Positions 19,495-28,180 of a DNA stretch of 64,000 nucleotides are shown in pieces; the stretch's first letter is position 1; each line of letters opens with the position of its first letter. Location of the stretch: positions 671,074-735,073 of the forward strand of contig NZ_QZFU01000019.1 of the NCBI RefSeq assembly GCF_003598715.1, read 5' to 3'. The translations under genes and the position numbers were made by a program. Under the pieces are notes generated by a model. It saw only the letters and a program-made list of their open reading frames with translations, was not told the DNA's origin and made no database searches. Source of the DNA: Nocardia panacis (GTDB lineage Bacteria > Actinomycetota > Actinomycetes > Mycobacteriales > Mycobacteriaceae).

Positions 19495-21852
19495 TCAGAA
19501 CAGATCGGACCAGGCCAGGAACTGTTCGGCGGTGAATATCGGCTTCTCCCATTTCACGGCCTGCCTGGCTTTGCCCGACTGGGATCCGGCCTCGGCCACG
19601 ATCAGCGCATCGCATTTGGACTTGGTGACCGTCTCCACCGGCACCAGCCCCTTCGTCCTGGCCAACTCCTCGAGCTCCTCGCGGGGACGCTCGACGCCCT
19701 GATCGTCCAGGAACGAGCCGCTGAAACAGACCCTGGCGCCTGCTCCGAGGGTGGCGTAGATGTTCTGCCGCTTGATCTCGGCCTCGGGATCGATAATGGC
19801 GTAGCCCAATCGCTCCTCGAGGCCACGCAACAAGTCCATGGACTCGTCGTCGAGACGCGTCTCGCGCACTTTGACGCGCAGCCGCTCCGCCAGCACCCGC
19901 TCCGGACTCGAGATCATCGGAATTTCGCCGCCCGCCGCGAAACACTCCGGCAGACCGCCGCGTTCGAGCAGGTACCCGGTTTCATTCCCCGGCGGACCGA
20001 ATGGTTCGGCCGCCGCCGCGGACATGCGGCGGAAGATCACCCGCGCGGCACGGGCTCTGATGAGCGCCTGCGGGGCGGCCAGCAATCGACGCTCCTCCGG
20101 CGACAACTCCTCGCCCAGATCGATACCGACCGGCATGGGTATCACCCGGCCATTGCGCTTGAGTTCGTGATCGACATATCCCAATTGCCGGTCGATTTCG
20201 TGCCCCACCGGAATCCGACCCGCCAAATGCGGGGCGAGCGCCGCCCACGCCTCATCCAGCAGCGGCGCGAATTGCACATCACCCGCGCTGATTCCGTAGA
20301 TCAAGCGCGAATGCGCCATATCCCTGGTGGGATTCACGAGCGTGGTCAGCTCGAGTCCGTCATCGGTGACCATCGCGATCTCCACCGGACGCGGCCGCCA
20401 AGCCCGGCCCTCCTCGCCGATCGTACAAATCCCCAGATAGACGTTGCCACGCGTCTGTTGCGCCGCACTCGACCGAAGAAAGCGCCGAATCCGCTGATCC
20501 ACCTTGAGATCTCGCGGCTGCACCGCCCGGCGCAACACCAATCCGGAGGTGGTTGTGCACCGACTCAGCGCCACGTACAGCTGCCCGTCGGCGAACGCTC
20601 CGCCGCTGAGATCCACCACCACCCTGTCGAGGGTCTGGCCCTGGCTCTTGTGAATCGTGATGGCCCACGCCAGCCGGAACGGCAACTGGGTGTAGGTCCC
20701 GATCACCTGATGCACCAGCGCGCCGCCGTCGAAGATGGGGCGGGTGACCTCCCAGGTGTGCAGGCCGACCTCCACCTTGCCGTCCGAAACTTCCACCACG
20801 ACAATGGGTTCGCCACGTTCGGAACGAATATCCGCGATCCGCCCGATAGTCCCGTTGACCCATCTGTCGTCGGGATGATTGGTCAGCAGCATGATCTGCG
20901 CCCCGACCTTGTAGACCAACTCCGGGTCGGTCGGCGGATCGAAACCATCCAGATCACCTGTCGCCCGCGCCGAATGCCGCGTCTCCAAACCGGGAATCTG
21001 CGCCAGCATCTCCCGATTACGCACGCGCGCAATCCGATTGGTGGTGGTCAGGGTCAGCCAGAACTCATCCAACGGCGGACGGAAATCCGGGTCGGTACGC
21101 GAATTCAGTTCCGCGCGCGCCGCATCCAACAGTGCGCCGTCGCGCACCGCATTCAGGATCTCGACCAACCGCGAATCACCGATCTGCCGAAACACCGTGG
21201 TCAACTCCACCGTCGGAAAGTGTTCCGGATCGTAGGCGTCGGCGGCGAAGAAATACGGCGAGGAATAGCGCGTCGTGAAGTAATCCCGCTCCGACTCGGC
21301 AACCACCGGCGGCAGCTGGAAAAGATCCCCAACCAATACCAATTGCACACCGCCGAAAAGGGTTCCGGGACGCGGCCCGAACCGCTGCAACGCGACCGCG
21401 AGACAGTCGAACAGATCCGCCCGCACCATCGACGCCTCATCGATGATCAAGGTGTCCAGCGTGCGCAGCGTCGCCATGAATCGGCCCGGCAGGTACCGAC
21501 CGGTGCGCACCTGCTCGACCGTGATCCTCGGACCGAAGGAGAACAGCCGGTGAATGGTGTAGCCCTCGACATTGAGCGCCGCGATCCCCGTCGGCGCGAC
21601 GACCACCACCCTGCGATTCGTCGACGCCAGGAAACGCCGAATCAGCGTCGATTTACCGGTGCCCGCCCGCCCCGTCAGGAATAGATTCTCCCCGCGCTCC
21701 AAACGGGCCAGCGCCCCGGCGAACTCCTCGGTGATCGTGAGCCCGGAACCGTCGTCCTCGGGTGCGGGCTCCCCCTCGGCCGCAGCGGATTTCACCACCC
21801 CGGCCACCCGCCCCATCGCCCCCCGTAGAAGCTTGGCTGCCCGCACCGGCAA
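19495..21852 (-). CDS. PIF1-like SF1B helicase fused to exonuclease-like and BRCT domains
   Basis: A 785-residue fusion. Residues 35-450 are a PIF1/RecD2-type helicase: Walker A GRAGTGKST, DEAS motif II, GDLFQLPPV motif III, and ITIHKSQGQTLDRV with ALSRC near the end of the motor. Residues about 470-600 align by pattern with a DnaQ/DEDD exonuclease (VEIAMV, TLVNPTRDM, ISAGDVQFAP, VGHEIDRQLG), but the first catalytic D-x-E is replaced by YLGICTIGEEG, so nuclease activity is doubtful. Residues 700-785 are a BRCT domain (GARVCFSGSF). A DNA repair or replication-fork role is likely. The start is uncertain: a TTG at 21852 or a nearby GTG, both behind a GAGGGG stretch. Confidence 0.85.
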   Translation of the reverse strand: MPVRAAKLLRGAMGRVAGVVKSAAAEGEPAPEDDGSGLTITEEFAGALARLERGENLFLTGRAGTGKSTLIRRFLASTNRRVVVVAPTGIAALNVEGYTIHRLFSFGPRITVEQVRTGRYLPGRFMATLRTLDTLIIDEASMVRADLFDCLAVALQRFGPRPGTLFGGVQLVLVGDLFQLPPVVAESERDYFTTRYSSPYFFAADAYDPEHFPTVELTTVFRQIGDSRLVEILNAVRDGALLDAARAELNSRTDPDFRPPLDEFWLTLTTTNRIARVRNREMLAQIPGLETRHSARATGDLDGFDPPTDPELVYKVGAQIMLLTNHPDDRWVNGTIGRIADIRSERGEPIVVVEVSDGKVEVGLHTWEVTRPIFDGGALVHQVIGTYTQLPFRLAWAITIHKSQGQTLDRVVVDLSGGAFADGQLYVALSRCTTTSGLVLRRAVQPRDLKVDQRIRRFLRSSAAQQTRGNVYLGICTIGEEGRAWRPRPVEIAMVTDDGLELTTLVNPTRDMAHSRLIYGISAGDVQFAPLLDEAWAALAPHLAGRIPVGHEIDRQLGYVDHELKRNGRVIPMPVGIDLGEELSPEERRLLAAPQALIRARAARVIFRRMSAAAAEPFGPPGNETGYLLERGGLPECFAAGGEIPMISSPERVLAERLRVKVRETRLDDESMDLLRGLEERLGYAIIDPEAEIKRQNIYATLGAGARVCFSGSFLDDQGVERPREELEELARTKGLVPVETVTKSKCDALIVAEAGSQSGKARQAVKWEKPIFTAEQFLAWSDLF

Positions 21853-21884
21853 AAGTCCCCTCTCTCAGGATTATTCGCGCGAAC

Positions 21885-21986
21885 CTAGTCGACGACCGGA
21901 AACGGCCGAGCAACCCGCAGCGTCTCGGACTCGAACCACGTGGCAGCCAAGTCTTTCCAACCGTACGCGAGCAACTTCGACGTCAT
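21885..21986 (-). CDS. Possible 33-residue peptide
   Basis: An ATG-to-TAG frame in the 345-bp gap between the helicase gene and the DUF899 gene. The peptide begins MTSKLLAYGWKDLAATW and is rather tryptophan-rich. No family is recognised and no strong ribosome site is seen, so it may be chance. Apart from this frame and the AT-rich promoter-like stretch at about 22160-22180, the gap shows nothing. Confidence 0.25.
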   Translation of the reverse strand: MTSKLLAYGWKDLAATWFESETLRVARPFPVVD

Positions 21987-22197
21987 GCCCGTGACGCTAC
22001 CGCCGCCCCGCCCACCCCACACGCCCGGTGTCCGAATCCGCCTGCCACCGACCGTGACACAGCCTCGCCACCGCGGAGTTGGCGCACAGCGACGAAATCA
22101 CGACCGCGCGAGCGAACTGCGACCAGCGGGAAACACTCCGATGAGTTCAGCAAGTTGAACGCGTCTACATATATATCTGACCCGACCAGGAGGACTC

Positions 22198-22872
22198 ATG
22201 ACCGCACTACCACCCGTTGTCGACGCCGAGCAGTGGCGACGCGACCTCGACGCGCTGCGCGCCAGGGAGAAGGCCGCCACCCGCGAACTCGACGCCATCG
22301 CCGCCCAGCGCCGCCGCCTGCCGATGGTGCGGATGCCGGACTACACCCTCGAAGGTGCGGAAGGTCCCGTCCGACTCGTCGACATCTTCGACGGGAAATC
22401 CCAGCTGATCGTCTACAACCACATGTGGTTCCCGGACAAGGAATGGCAGTGCCCCGGCTGCACCGGCTTCACGGCGCAATTCACCCGCCTGGAATTCCTG
22501 GCGCCCTATGACGCCCGCTTCGTCATCGTCACCCAGGGACCGATCGACCAGGCCCTCGCCTACAAACAGCGCGTCGGCAACCAGTTCCCGTGGTACTCGA
22601 CCGCCAACAGCCCCTTCGGTGCCGACGTCGACGCACCCCCCGGCGGCAGCTTCGCCCTGAATGTCTTCCTCCGCGACGGCGACACCGTCTACCGCACCTG
22701 GTTCACAACCAGCCGAGGTATCGAGCAGCTGACCCACACCTTCGCCCTCATCGACACCCTCCCCTATGGCCGCCAAGAAGACTGGCAGGACTCCCCCACC
22801 GGCTGGCCCCAATCCCCCGCCTACTCCCGCTGGCCCTCATCCAAAGAGGTCGCCGCGACCTACGGTCCCTGA
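22198..22872 (+). CDS. DUF899 family thioredoxin-like protein
   Basis: A 224-residue protein of the DUF899 family, a thioredoxin-fold group that is cytosolic and of unknown reaction. Visible: the family start LPPVVDAEQWRRDLDALR, the LVDIFDGKSQLIVYNHMW strand, and a CPGC pair in WQCPGCTGFTAQF that takes the place of a thioredoxin active site. An excellent AGGAGG lies just before the ATG. It stands alone, ending at a strong terminator. Confidence 0.88.
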   Translation: MTALPPVVDAEQWRRDLDALRAREKAATRELDAIAAQRRRLPMVRMPDYTLEGAEGPVRLVDIFDGKSQLIVYNHMWFPDKEWQCPGCTGFTAQFTRLEFLAPYDARFVIVTQGPIDQALAYKQRVGNQFPWYSTANSPFGADVDAPPGGSFALNVFLRDGDTVYRTWFTTSRGIEQLTHTFALIDTLPYGRQEDWQDSPTGWPQSPAYSRWPSSKEVAATYGP

Positions 22873-22880
22873 AATAGGGC

Positions 22881-22917
22881 GTCCCGGCAGCGGGAGACAC
22901 GCTCCTGCTGCCGGGAC
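22881..22917. terminator. Bidirectional terminator
   Basis: Fifteen-base arms (22881-22895 and 22903-22917) of GTCCCGGCAGC type, with a single G-T wobble and a 7-base loop, between the convergent DUF899 and flavin reductase genes. Confidence 0.8.
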
Positions 22918-22937
22918 TATCCGAAACCTGCTGTGCC

Positions 22938-23456
22938 TCAGAAGAACCAGTGCTCCGGTTCGCTGTCGTGCGGCACGATACTGCTGAATTGACCGCGGAA
23001 GAATCCCAGCGGATCCCCCTCGCGCGAACACACATCCCGGACCGCGCCGAAAACCACCGTGTGGTCACCCGCGTCGAGCACCCGTTCGACATCGCAGTCG
23101 AGGTGGGCGAGGGCGCGCGGAACCACGGGGACCCGGTGACCGTCGTATTCGAGTCCGAGTCCGGCGAAGTGGTCTTCCCCGCGCTTGGCGAAGCGCATGG
23201 CGATCGCCTCTTGGCGGCTGGACAGGACATTGACCGCGAACCGCCCCGCCGCGATCACCGCATCGGAGCTGCGCGCGCCGTGGGTGAAGCAGACCAGCAG
23301 CAGCGGCGGGTCCAGCGAGACGGAGGTCAGCGAGTTGACGGTCATACCGTGCGGCTCACCCTCGAACTCGGTGGTGATCACGGCGACGCCGGTGGCAAAA
23401 CGGCCCATGGTGCGGCGCATGACCGAAGGGTCGACGGACGCCGGTGCCATGGTCAT
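22938..23456 (-). CDS. Flavin reductase, small component of a two-component monooxygenase
   Basis: A 172-residue FMN/FAD-binding split-barrel reductase of the HpaC type. It supplies reduced flavin to the hydroxylase encoded at 23823-25304. Signatures: MGRFATGVAVITT near residue 15, MTVNSLTSVSLDPPLLLVC near 35, and RFAVNVLSSRQ near 75. The ATG at 23456 overlaps the cupin stop by four bases, so it is the last gene of the seven-gene operon. Confidence 0.9.
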   Translation of the reverse strand: MTMAPASVDPSVMRRTMGRFATGVAVITTEFEGEPHGMTVNSLTSVSLDPPLLLVCFTHGARSSDAVIAAGRFAVNVLSSRQEAIAMRFAKRGEDHFAGLGLEYDGHRVPVVPRALAHLDCDVERVLDAGDHTVVFGAVRDVCSREGDPLGFFRGQFSSIVPHDSEPEHWFF

Positions 23457-23812
23457 CGCTTCTCCCCGCCCGCGGGATAACGCACCTCGAAGGTCAGCAC
23501 ACCCTCTTCGGAACGCCACGGCCCGTGCGGCATGCCCGGTGGGCGGCAAGCGTATTCACCGGCGCCGAACTTCTGGCCCAGGGTCAGATCCTCGAAGGAG
23601 CCCTCGAGGATGTAGACCTCCTCCCAGAAGTCGTGGCGCTGCACGCCGATCGGTGTGGAGTCCGCGCCCGGCGCGTAGCGCAGGATCCGGGTGGCGACGC
23701 CGGTGACCGGGTCCTTGCTCAGGATCCGCTCGGTGATCAGCGGATCGCCGCCCGCGCACACCGTGAACTCGACGTCGGTGACCGGGAAGAATTCGAATTC
23801 GGGCTTGCTCAT
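23453..23812 (-). CDS. Cupin-domain protein
   Basis: A 119-residue single cupin. Motif 1 is reduced to one histidine (QRHDFWEEVYILEGSFED) and motif 2 is PPGMPHGPW, so a metal could be held by H, E and H. Possible roles are a small dioxygenase, an isomerase or a tautomerase for the pathway intermediate. It lies between the hydroxylase and the reductase and is coupled to both. Confidence 0.8.
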   Translation of the reverse strand: MSKPEFEFFPVTDVEFTVCAGGDPLITERILSKDPVTGVATRILRYAPGADSTPIGVQRHDFWEEVYILEGSFEDLTLGQKFGAGEYACRPPGMPHGPWRSEEGVLTFEVRYPAGGEKR

Positions 23813-23822
23813 GCTGTACTCC

Positions 23823-25304
23823 TTATGGCCTGACCGGGGACGCTACGTCCGCACGCTGTGCCGACACCTCATCGAGGCCGTAGGACGCCAGGAAGCGGTC
23901 GACCCCACCGGTCGCGCTGCCATAGTCGAAATTGCGGAACGCGTAGCCCTTCACCACAAAAGGCGCTCCGGCGTAGAACAATTCGTATTGTTGGTGCCGT
24001 CCGGCGAATTCGCTGCCGATGGCGTCCCAGGCGAGTTTGAACAGTTTCACCCGCTCGACCGCCGAGACGCCGGGACTGCTGACGTAGCGTTCCATATCCT
24101 CGCGGGTCTGCGCGCCTTCGAGTTCGTGCACGCTCGACGGAACCTGGAGCACACCGCCGCCCGCCAGGTCGCGCACGATCTCGATGACGCGCGGATGGAT
24201 CTCCGACTGCAACCCCATCGCCCCGTAGAGCGAGGGGGCGCCGGGCCGGAACAGGCCCTGCTCATCGGCGGCGCCGGTGTGCTCGGCGGCGAGGACACCC
24301 GACTCCACCACCGAGACCAGACTGGCCAACTCGCCGAGCTTCTCGACGACGCCGGGGAACTTGTCCACACCATTGACCGCGGTGATCTTGCGGGCGATAC
24401 CGGCGAGGAAATTCAACTTGGTGGCGAAGCGAATCTGCGCCTGCCAGTTGCCGAGTACATGCGCGCCGGTGTCGAAGAACTGCTTGCGCAGGCCTGCCAC
24501 ATCCTTGTAGACGAAGACGTCCTTCCACGGGATGAACACATCGTCGAAGACGAGCAGCGCATCGGTCTCGTCGTAACGCGAACTGAGCGGATAGTCGAAT
24601 TCGCTGGTCGCGCTCGGCGCGTACGGACGACGGCAGTAGAGGGTCAGACCGGCGGCGCTCACCGGGACGGTGAAGCTGATCGCGAAGTCCGTATCCTCGG
24701 CCTGCAACGGCTTGATACACGACACCAGGATCTCGTCGGCGACGGCGCCACCGGTGGCGAGCATCTGCGCGCCGCGCACCACGATGCCGTCCTCGCGCTC
24801 GTGCTTCACCCCGACCTGAATGAACTCGCCCTCCCAAGCGTGCGCGGTGCTCGCGCGGGAGACCTGCGGCGGGATGATCGCGTAGGACACGTAGAGGTCG
24901 TTCTCGACGACGCGGCGGTGGAAGGCCGCGACATTGTCGCGCAGGTTCTCGGCGAATGCCTCCGGATGCGCGGAGAAGGCGGCAAGGAACGCGCCGACAT
25001 GGTCGGGAGAGCGACCCACCCAGCCGTGGGTATGGTCGGCCCAGACCTGCGCGGCGGTGCGGTAGGCGGTGAGTTCGGCGGCCGCGCGCGGCGCCAGGAA
25101 CAGCCGGTTGACGGCGCGACCCAACGTCTCATCGTGCACCTGCATGCCATTGGCGGGATCGGCGGCGAGGTCGAACAGTGCACCGATCGTGCGGGCAATG
25201 GGCGCGAAGGCCGGATCACCCGCCGGATTGTCGACGGGTTTGCCGTCGACAATGACGCGTCTGCCGTCGTCGAGCGAGGCCAAATAGTCGGTTCCGGTGC
25301 GCAT
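23823..25304 (-). CDS. HpaB-family FADH2-dependent hydroxylase (large component)
   Basis: A 493-residue oxygenase of the 4-hydroxyphenylacetate 3-hydroxylase family, which uses reduced flavin from a separate reductase. Family features: MRTGTDYLASLDDGRRVIVD at the N-terminus, a flavin/substrate region around CRRPYAPSATSEFDYPL, VFDDVFIPWKDVFVYKD near residue 260, and a C-terminal helical domain. The ATG at 25304 has AGGAG six bases upstream and overlaps the stop of the DUF2848 gene. No ring-cleavage genes for homoprotocatechuate are present, while amidase-type genes are, so the substrate may be an N-heterocycle such as pyrrole-2-carboxylate rather than 4-hydroxyphenylacetate. Confidence 0.9.
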   Translation of the reverse strand: MRTGTDYLASLDDGRRVIVDGKPVDNPAGDPAFAPIARTIGALFDLAADPANGMQVHDETLGRAVNRLFLAPRAAAELTAYRTAAQVWADHTHGWVGRSPDHVGAFLAAFSAHPEAFAENLRDNVAAFHRRVVENDLYVSYAIIPPQVSRASTAHAWEGEFIQVGVKHEREDGIVVRGAQMLATGGAVADEILVSCIKPLQAEDTDFAISFTVPVSAAGLTLYCRRPYAPSATSEFDYPLSSRYDETDALLVFDDVFIPWKDVFVYKDVAGLRKQFFDTGAHVLGNWQAQIRFATKLNFLAGIARKITAVNGVDKFPGVVEKLGELASLVSVVESGVLAAEHTGAADEQGLFRPGAPSLYGAMGLQSEIHPRVIEIVRDLAGGGVLQVPSSVHELEGAQTREDMERYVSSPGVSAVERVKLFKLAWDAIGSEFAGRHQQYELFYAGAPFVVKGYAFRNFDYGSATGGVDRFLASYGLDEVSAQRADVASPVRP

Positions 25305-25978
25305 CAGCAACTCCTGACGGTGACTTGATAGGTGAATTCGATGGGCTCGTGGCCGGGAGCCTCGAGGCTCATCCGCCAGTGGGTGCCGTAGCGGAAGCCG
25401 CCGTCGAGCAGCGGCAGGGTTCCGCCGAACAGAACCAGGGACGATTCGTCGGCATGGGTCCCCCACTTTGCCAGAACCTGGCTGATCGGGAGCAATTTCG
25501 CGAGAGTGCCCTGCTGATACCGGTCGCCGTCCACCCAGCTGGCCACCCGGATCTCGTCCCAGTCGACGATGCTCGGGTCGGTCCCGAGGTCGATCGCCGT
25601 CGCCGCGATCGGTTTCGGGCAGGCGGCCTTCGACCGGTGGATACTCTTGGTCTCCAACTCGCGGTCGGTGTGGTCGGAGCCGACGGTCAAGTAGTACCGG
25701 TGGTCGGTGTAGAGCAGGACCGGTTCCACTTCGCCGGAGGTCGCCGCGCCGGTGACTTCGATCGCGGCGGCGGTCGTCACCGAGTCGACCGCGACATCGT
25801 AGAAGGCCGGAATAGTATCCGGTCGCGGGACGCCGATGGCGGCGAGCTCCGTCACGTGATGCTCTACGGCGTCCCGGTCGCGTCCGGTATATCCGCCGAC
25901 GACGACCGTATCCGGCACGAAGTTCAGCGGCTGCCCGGAAGCGGTCCGGAGCTTCAGTTGGGTGATGCCCGTGGTCAT
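25304..25978 (-). CDS. DUF2848 family protein
   Basis: A 224-residue protein of the DUF2848 family, which has no settled function and is often found near catabolic or amidase genes. Visible: the start TTGITQLKLRTASGQPLNF, VVVGGYTGRD near residue 27, GEVEPVLLYTDHRYYLTVGS near 82, and HTDRELETKSIHRSK near 102. The overall pattern resembles fumarylacetoacetate hydrolase-like folds. It is coupled to the hydroxylase start on one side and abuts the C-N hydrolase stop on the other. Confidence 0.8.
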   Translation of the reverse strand: MTTGITQLKLRTASGQPLNFVPDTVVVGGYTGRDRDAVEHHVTELAAIGVPRPDTIPAFYDVAVDSVTTAAAIEVTGAATSGEVEPVLLYTDHRYYLTVGSDHTDRELETKSIHRSKAACPKPIAATAIDLGTDPSIVDWDEIRVASWVDGDRYQQGTLAKLLPISQVLAKWGTHADESSLVLFGGTLPLLDGGFRYGTHWRMSLEAPGHEPIEFTYQVTVRSC

Positions 25979-26788
25979 CTATGACTCCACTCGGATCGGC
26001 ACGGCGGGCCAGCGACGGTCCGCCAGTGCGGGAAATTCGGCGCGGACACGACGCGGCAGGGTGGGATCGAGTTCGGCGACGGTGAATCCCTCATCCGTCC
26101 CGGCCTCGACGATCACTTCGCCCCATGGATCGACGATCCGGCTGTGGCCCGCCAGCGCGACACCCTGCTGGGTGCCGACCGCATTGCAGGCCACCAGCCA
26201 GGACTGCTGCTCGACGGCGCGCACACTGGTGAACAACCGCCAGTGTGCGAGGCGCGCGGCAGGCCAGCCCGAACAGATGGCCAGCATTTCGGCCCCGGCA
26301 TCGGCCATGCTGCGGAACAGTTCGGGGAAGCGCAGGTCATAGCAGGTGGTGATGCCGGTGGGCAGTCCGGCGACCGGGGTGACGGTGACCGCGTCGCCCG
26401 GTGTGAGCAATTCCTGCTCGCGCGACCCGTATCCGAAGACGTGCACCTTGCGGTAGGTGGCGCGGATCGCGCCGTCGGGATCGACCACCATCGCGGTGTT
26501 GTAGAGACGGCCCTGCTCGTCCACCTCGACGACGCTGCCGAGGTGGACGAAAAGACCGAGCGCCTTTGCCCAGTCCTTGGCCGCCGTAACCGTTGGCCCG
26601 GTGAGTGTTTCGGCTGCCGACGCGTAGTGGTCGAAGGCGAAATAGCCGACATGCCACAGTTCGGGCAGCACCAGCAGATCGGCCTGCCGCAACTGCGATT
26701 CGCCGGTGATCGCGGCGCCTACCCGCTGGATGCGGTCAACCACCGACTCATCATCGGGACTTGCGACTTGAAAAAGCGCTACGCGCAA
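25979..26788 (-). CDS. Carbon-nitrogen hydrolase (nitrilase superfamily, omega-amidase-like)
   Basis: A 269-residue hydrolase with the Glu-Lys-Cys triad in place: E in VLPELWH, K in TYRKVHVFG, and C in TTCYDLRFPELF. The CYDLRFPELFR form is typical of Nit2/omega-amidase and related amidases that release ammonia from a carboxamide. The TTG at 26788 (peptide LRVALFQVAS) is preferred because GAAAGGA lies ten bases upstream; a GTG at 26824 would add twelve residues. It would fit hydrolysis of an amide intermediate after ring opening of a nitrogen heterocycle. Confidence 0.85.
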   Translation of the reverse strand: MRVALFQVASPDDESVVDRIQRVGAAITGESQLRQADLLVLPELWHVGYFAFDHYASAAETLTGPTVTAAKDWAKALGLFVHLGSVVEVDEQGRLYNTAMVVDPDGAIRATYRKVHVFGYGSREQELLTPGDAVTVTPVAGLPTGITTCYDLRFPELFRSMADAGAEMLAICSGWPAARLAHWRLFTSVRAVEQQSWLVACNAVGTQQGVALAGHSRIVDPWGEVIVEAGTDEGFTVAELDPTLPRRVRAEFPALADRRWPAVPIRVES

Positions 26789-26853
26789 GGCGATTCGGTC
26801 CTTTCTCGGCGACCGGTGCGGCACGCACGGTGATCGCGTGCCGCAGTGGGACT

Positions 26854-27621
26854 TCAGGCCGTGCGTGCGGCCTCGGCACTGCGCAGGTGGTCGAGCAGTT
26901 CGTCATTGAACCGACGACCGATGCGCTGCACCGCATGGGGACTGCCCTCGAACAGCACCCGCTTGGCGGACATACCCTCCGCCAAAGCGTCTGCGACATC
27001 CTCGAATCCGGGGGTGCCGCCGCCGGTGACCACCAATTTGGGAAAGGTGGTCGCCGCCAACTTCTCGAGCGGAACGCCCGTCTCCCACGGCCTTTCGGTC
27101 GTGAGATTGCGGACGGCCTCGGCCAGCGGCTCCGGAAGCGGTGACGGCAGTCGCATATCCATGCTGAGCGCCGCGAGGAATCCGGCCGCGAAGGTCTCGA
27201 GATCGGTGAGATCGGACTGCGCCCAGTGCGCGCGCAACGCCGCCGCGAGCTTGTCCGCGGCGGGACGGCCCGCACCATTGGGCAGCGCGGGCGGCTCGAT
27301 CACCGTGAGCGACCAGACCCGCTCGGGCGCCAGCGCGGCGGCCCGCATGGCGATCACGCCGCCCATCGACGTACCGACGAGATGTGCGCCGTCCCCGAGG
27401 AGTTCGACGATCTCGGCGGCATCCCGATCCGGATCGATGCGCGCGGTGTCCGGGCTGGGGCGGTAGCCGCGGCGATATGGCGCGACGATCCGGTACCGAT
27501 CGGCCAGCACCTGCTGCTCACCGAACGCGGTGGCGGCCGAACTCAGGCTGCCGTGCACCATGACAATTCGGGGACCGGAAGCGCCCCACCGTTCCGCGAC
27601 GAGGTCTGTCATCTCGCTCAT
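26854..27621 (-). CDS. Alpha/beta hydrolase
   Basis: A 255-residue cytosolic hydrolase. Nucleophile elbow GTSMGG near residue 85, oxyanion region MVHGSLSS near 22, and a C-terminal His in GSPHAVQR. The ATG at 27621 overlaps the stop of the SnoaL-like gene by four bases. In this operon it may cleave an enol lactone, ester or N-formyl/C-C bond of the pathway; the exact substrate is not evident. Confidence 0.85.
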   Translation of the reverse strand: MSEMTDLVAERWGASGPRIVMVHGSLSSAATAFGEQQVLADRYRIVAPYRRGYRPSPDTARIDPDRDAAEIVELLGDGAHLVGTSMGGVIAMRAAALAPERVWSLTVIEPPALPNGAGRPAADKLAAALRAHWAQSDLTDLETFAAGFLAALSMDMRLPSPLPEPLAEAVRNLTTERPWETGVPLEKLAATTFPKLVVTGGGTPGFEDVADALAEGMSAKRVLFEGSPHAVQRIGRRFNDELLDHLRSAEAARTA

Positions 27622-28061
27622 CCCCGATGCTGCGCGGCCGCGGCTTCGATTTCGGCCCTGGCGAAGACGCCGCGCTCGATATCCAGGCGGCGCGACCGGA
27701 ACTTCCAACCCTGCTCGGTGCGGACCAGGACATCGGTGTAGACGCCGGTCGCGATGATGAACGGGGGCGCGTCGACCTGGAGCTTGGTGACCCGGCACGT
27801 CGACGTCGCGGTATCGCCGTCCCCGCTGATGACGTAGTTCGTCATCAGGTGGCGGGCGCCGTCTTCCTTACCGGCGGCGATATGGCCGTTGATGAACGCG
27901 GTGATGGCCTCGTGCCCGGAGAACGTCCCATAGGTGGCAATGAAGTCCCCGTCGGGGAGCCAGGCCGAGACCCAGGCGGCGACATCGTGATTGTCGAGCG
28001 CCTGCATCTGCGTATTCGACAGCTCCGTGATCGCGAACTTGTCCGCAGGGGAGAGAGTCAT
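27618..28061 (-). CDS. SnoaL-like / NTF2-fold protein
   Basis: A 147-residue cone-shaped NTF2-fold protein (SnoaL_4 type), first gene of the operon. Typical pieces: FAITELSNTQMQALDNHDV helix, DGDFIATYGTFSGHEAI, and the last strand GWKFRSRRLDIERG. Members are small isomerases, hydratases or subunits of ring-hydroxylating enzymes. The start lies 119 bp from the divergent GntR regulator. Confidence 0.85.
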   Translation of the reverse strand: MTLSPADKFAITELSNTQMQALDNHDVAAWVSAWLPDGDFIATYGTFSGHEAITAFINGHIAAGKEDGARHLMTNYVISGDGDTATSTCRVTKLQVDAPPFIIATGVYTDVLVRTEQGWKFRSRRLDIERGVFARAEIEAAAAQHRG

Positions 28062-28122
28062 CCGTGTGCTCCTTTGCCACTGGATGGATGTATGACGCGG
28101 CCCACACTACGACAACTAGTAT

Positions 28123-28134
28123 CTTGTATACAAG
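28123..28134. promoter_or_regulatory. GntR/FCD-type operator
   Basis: Perfect 12-bp palindrome CTTGTATACAAG midway between the SnoaL-like start (28061) and the regulator start (28181). It contains TTGTATACAA, which fits the TNGTNNNACNA form of FCD-type GntR sites, so it likely controls both directions. Confidence 0.65.
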
Positions 28135-28180
28135 TACGTAGTGCACAGAATCTTGGATACCGAGCTGCTATCCTCACCCC

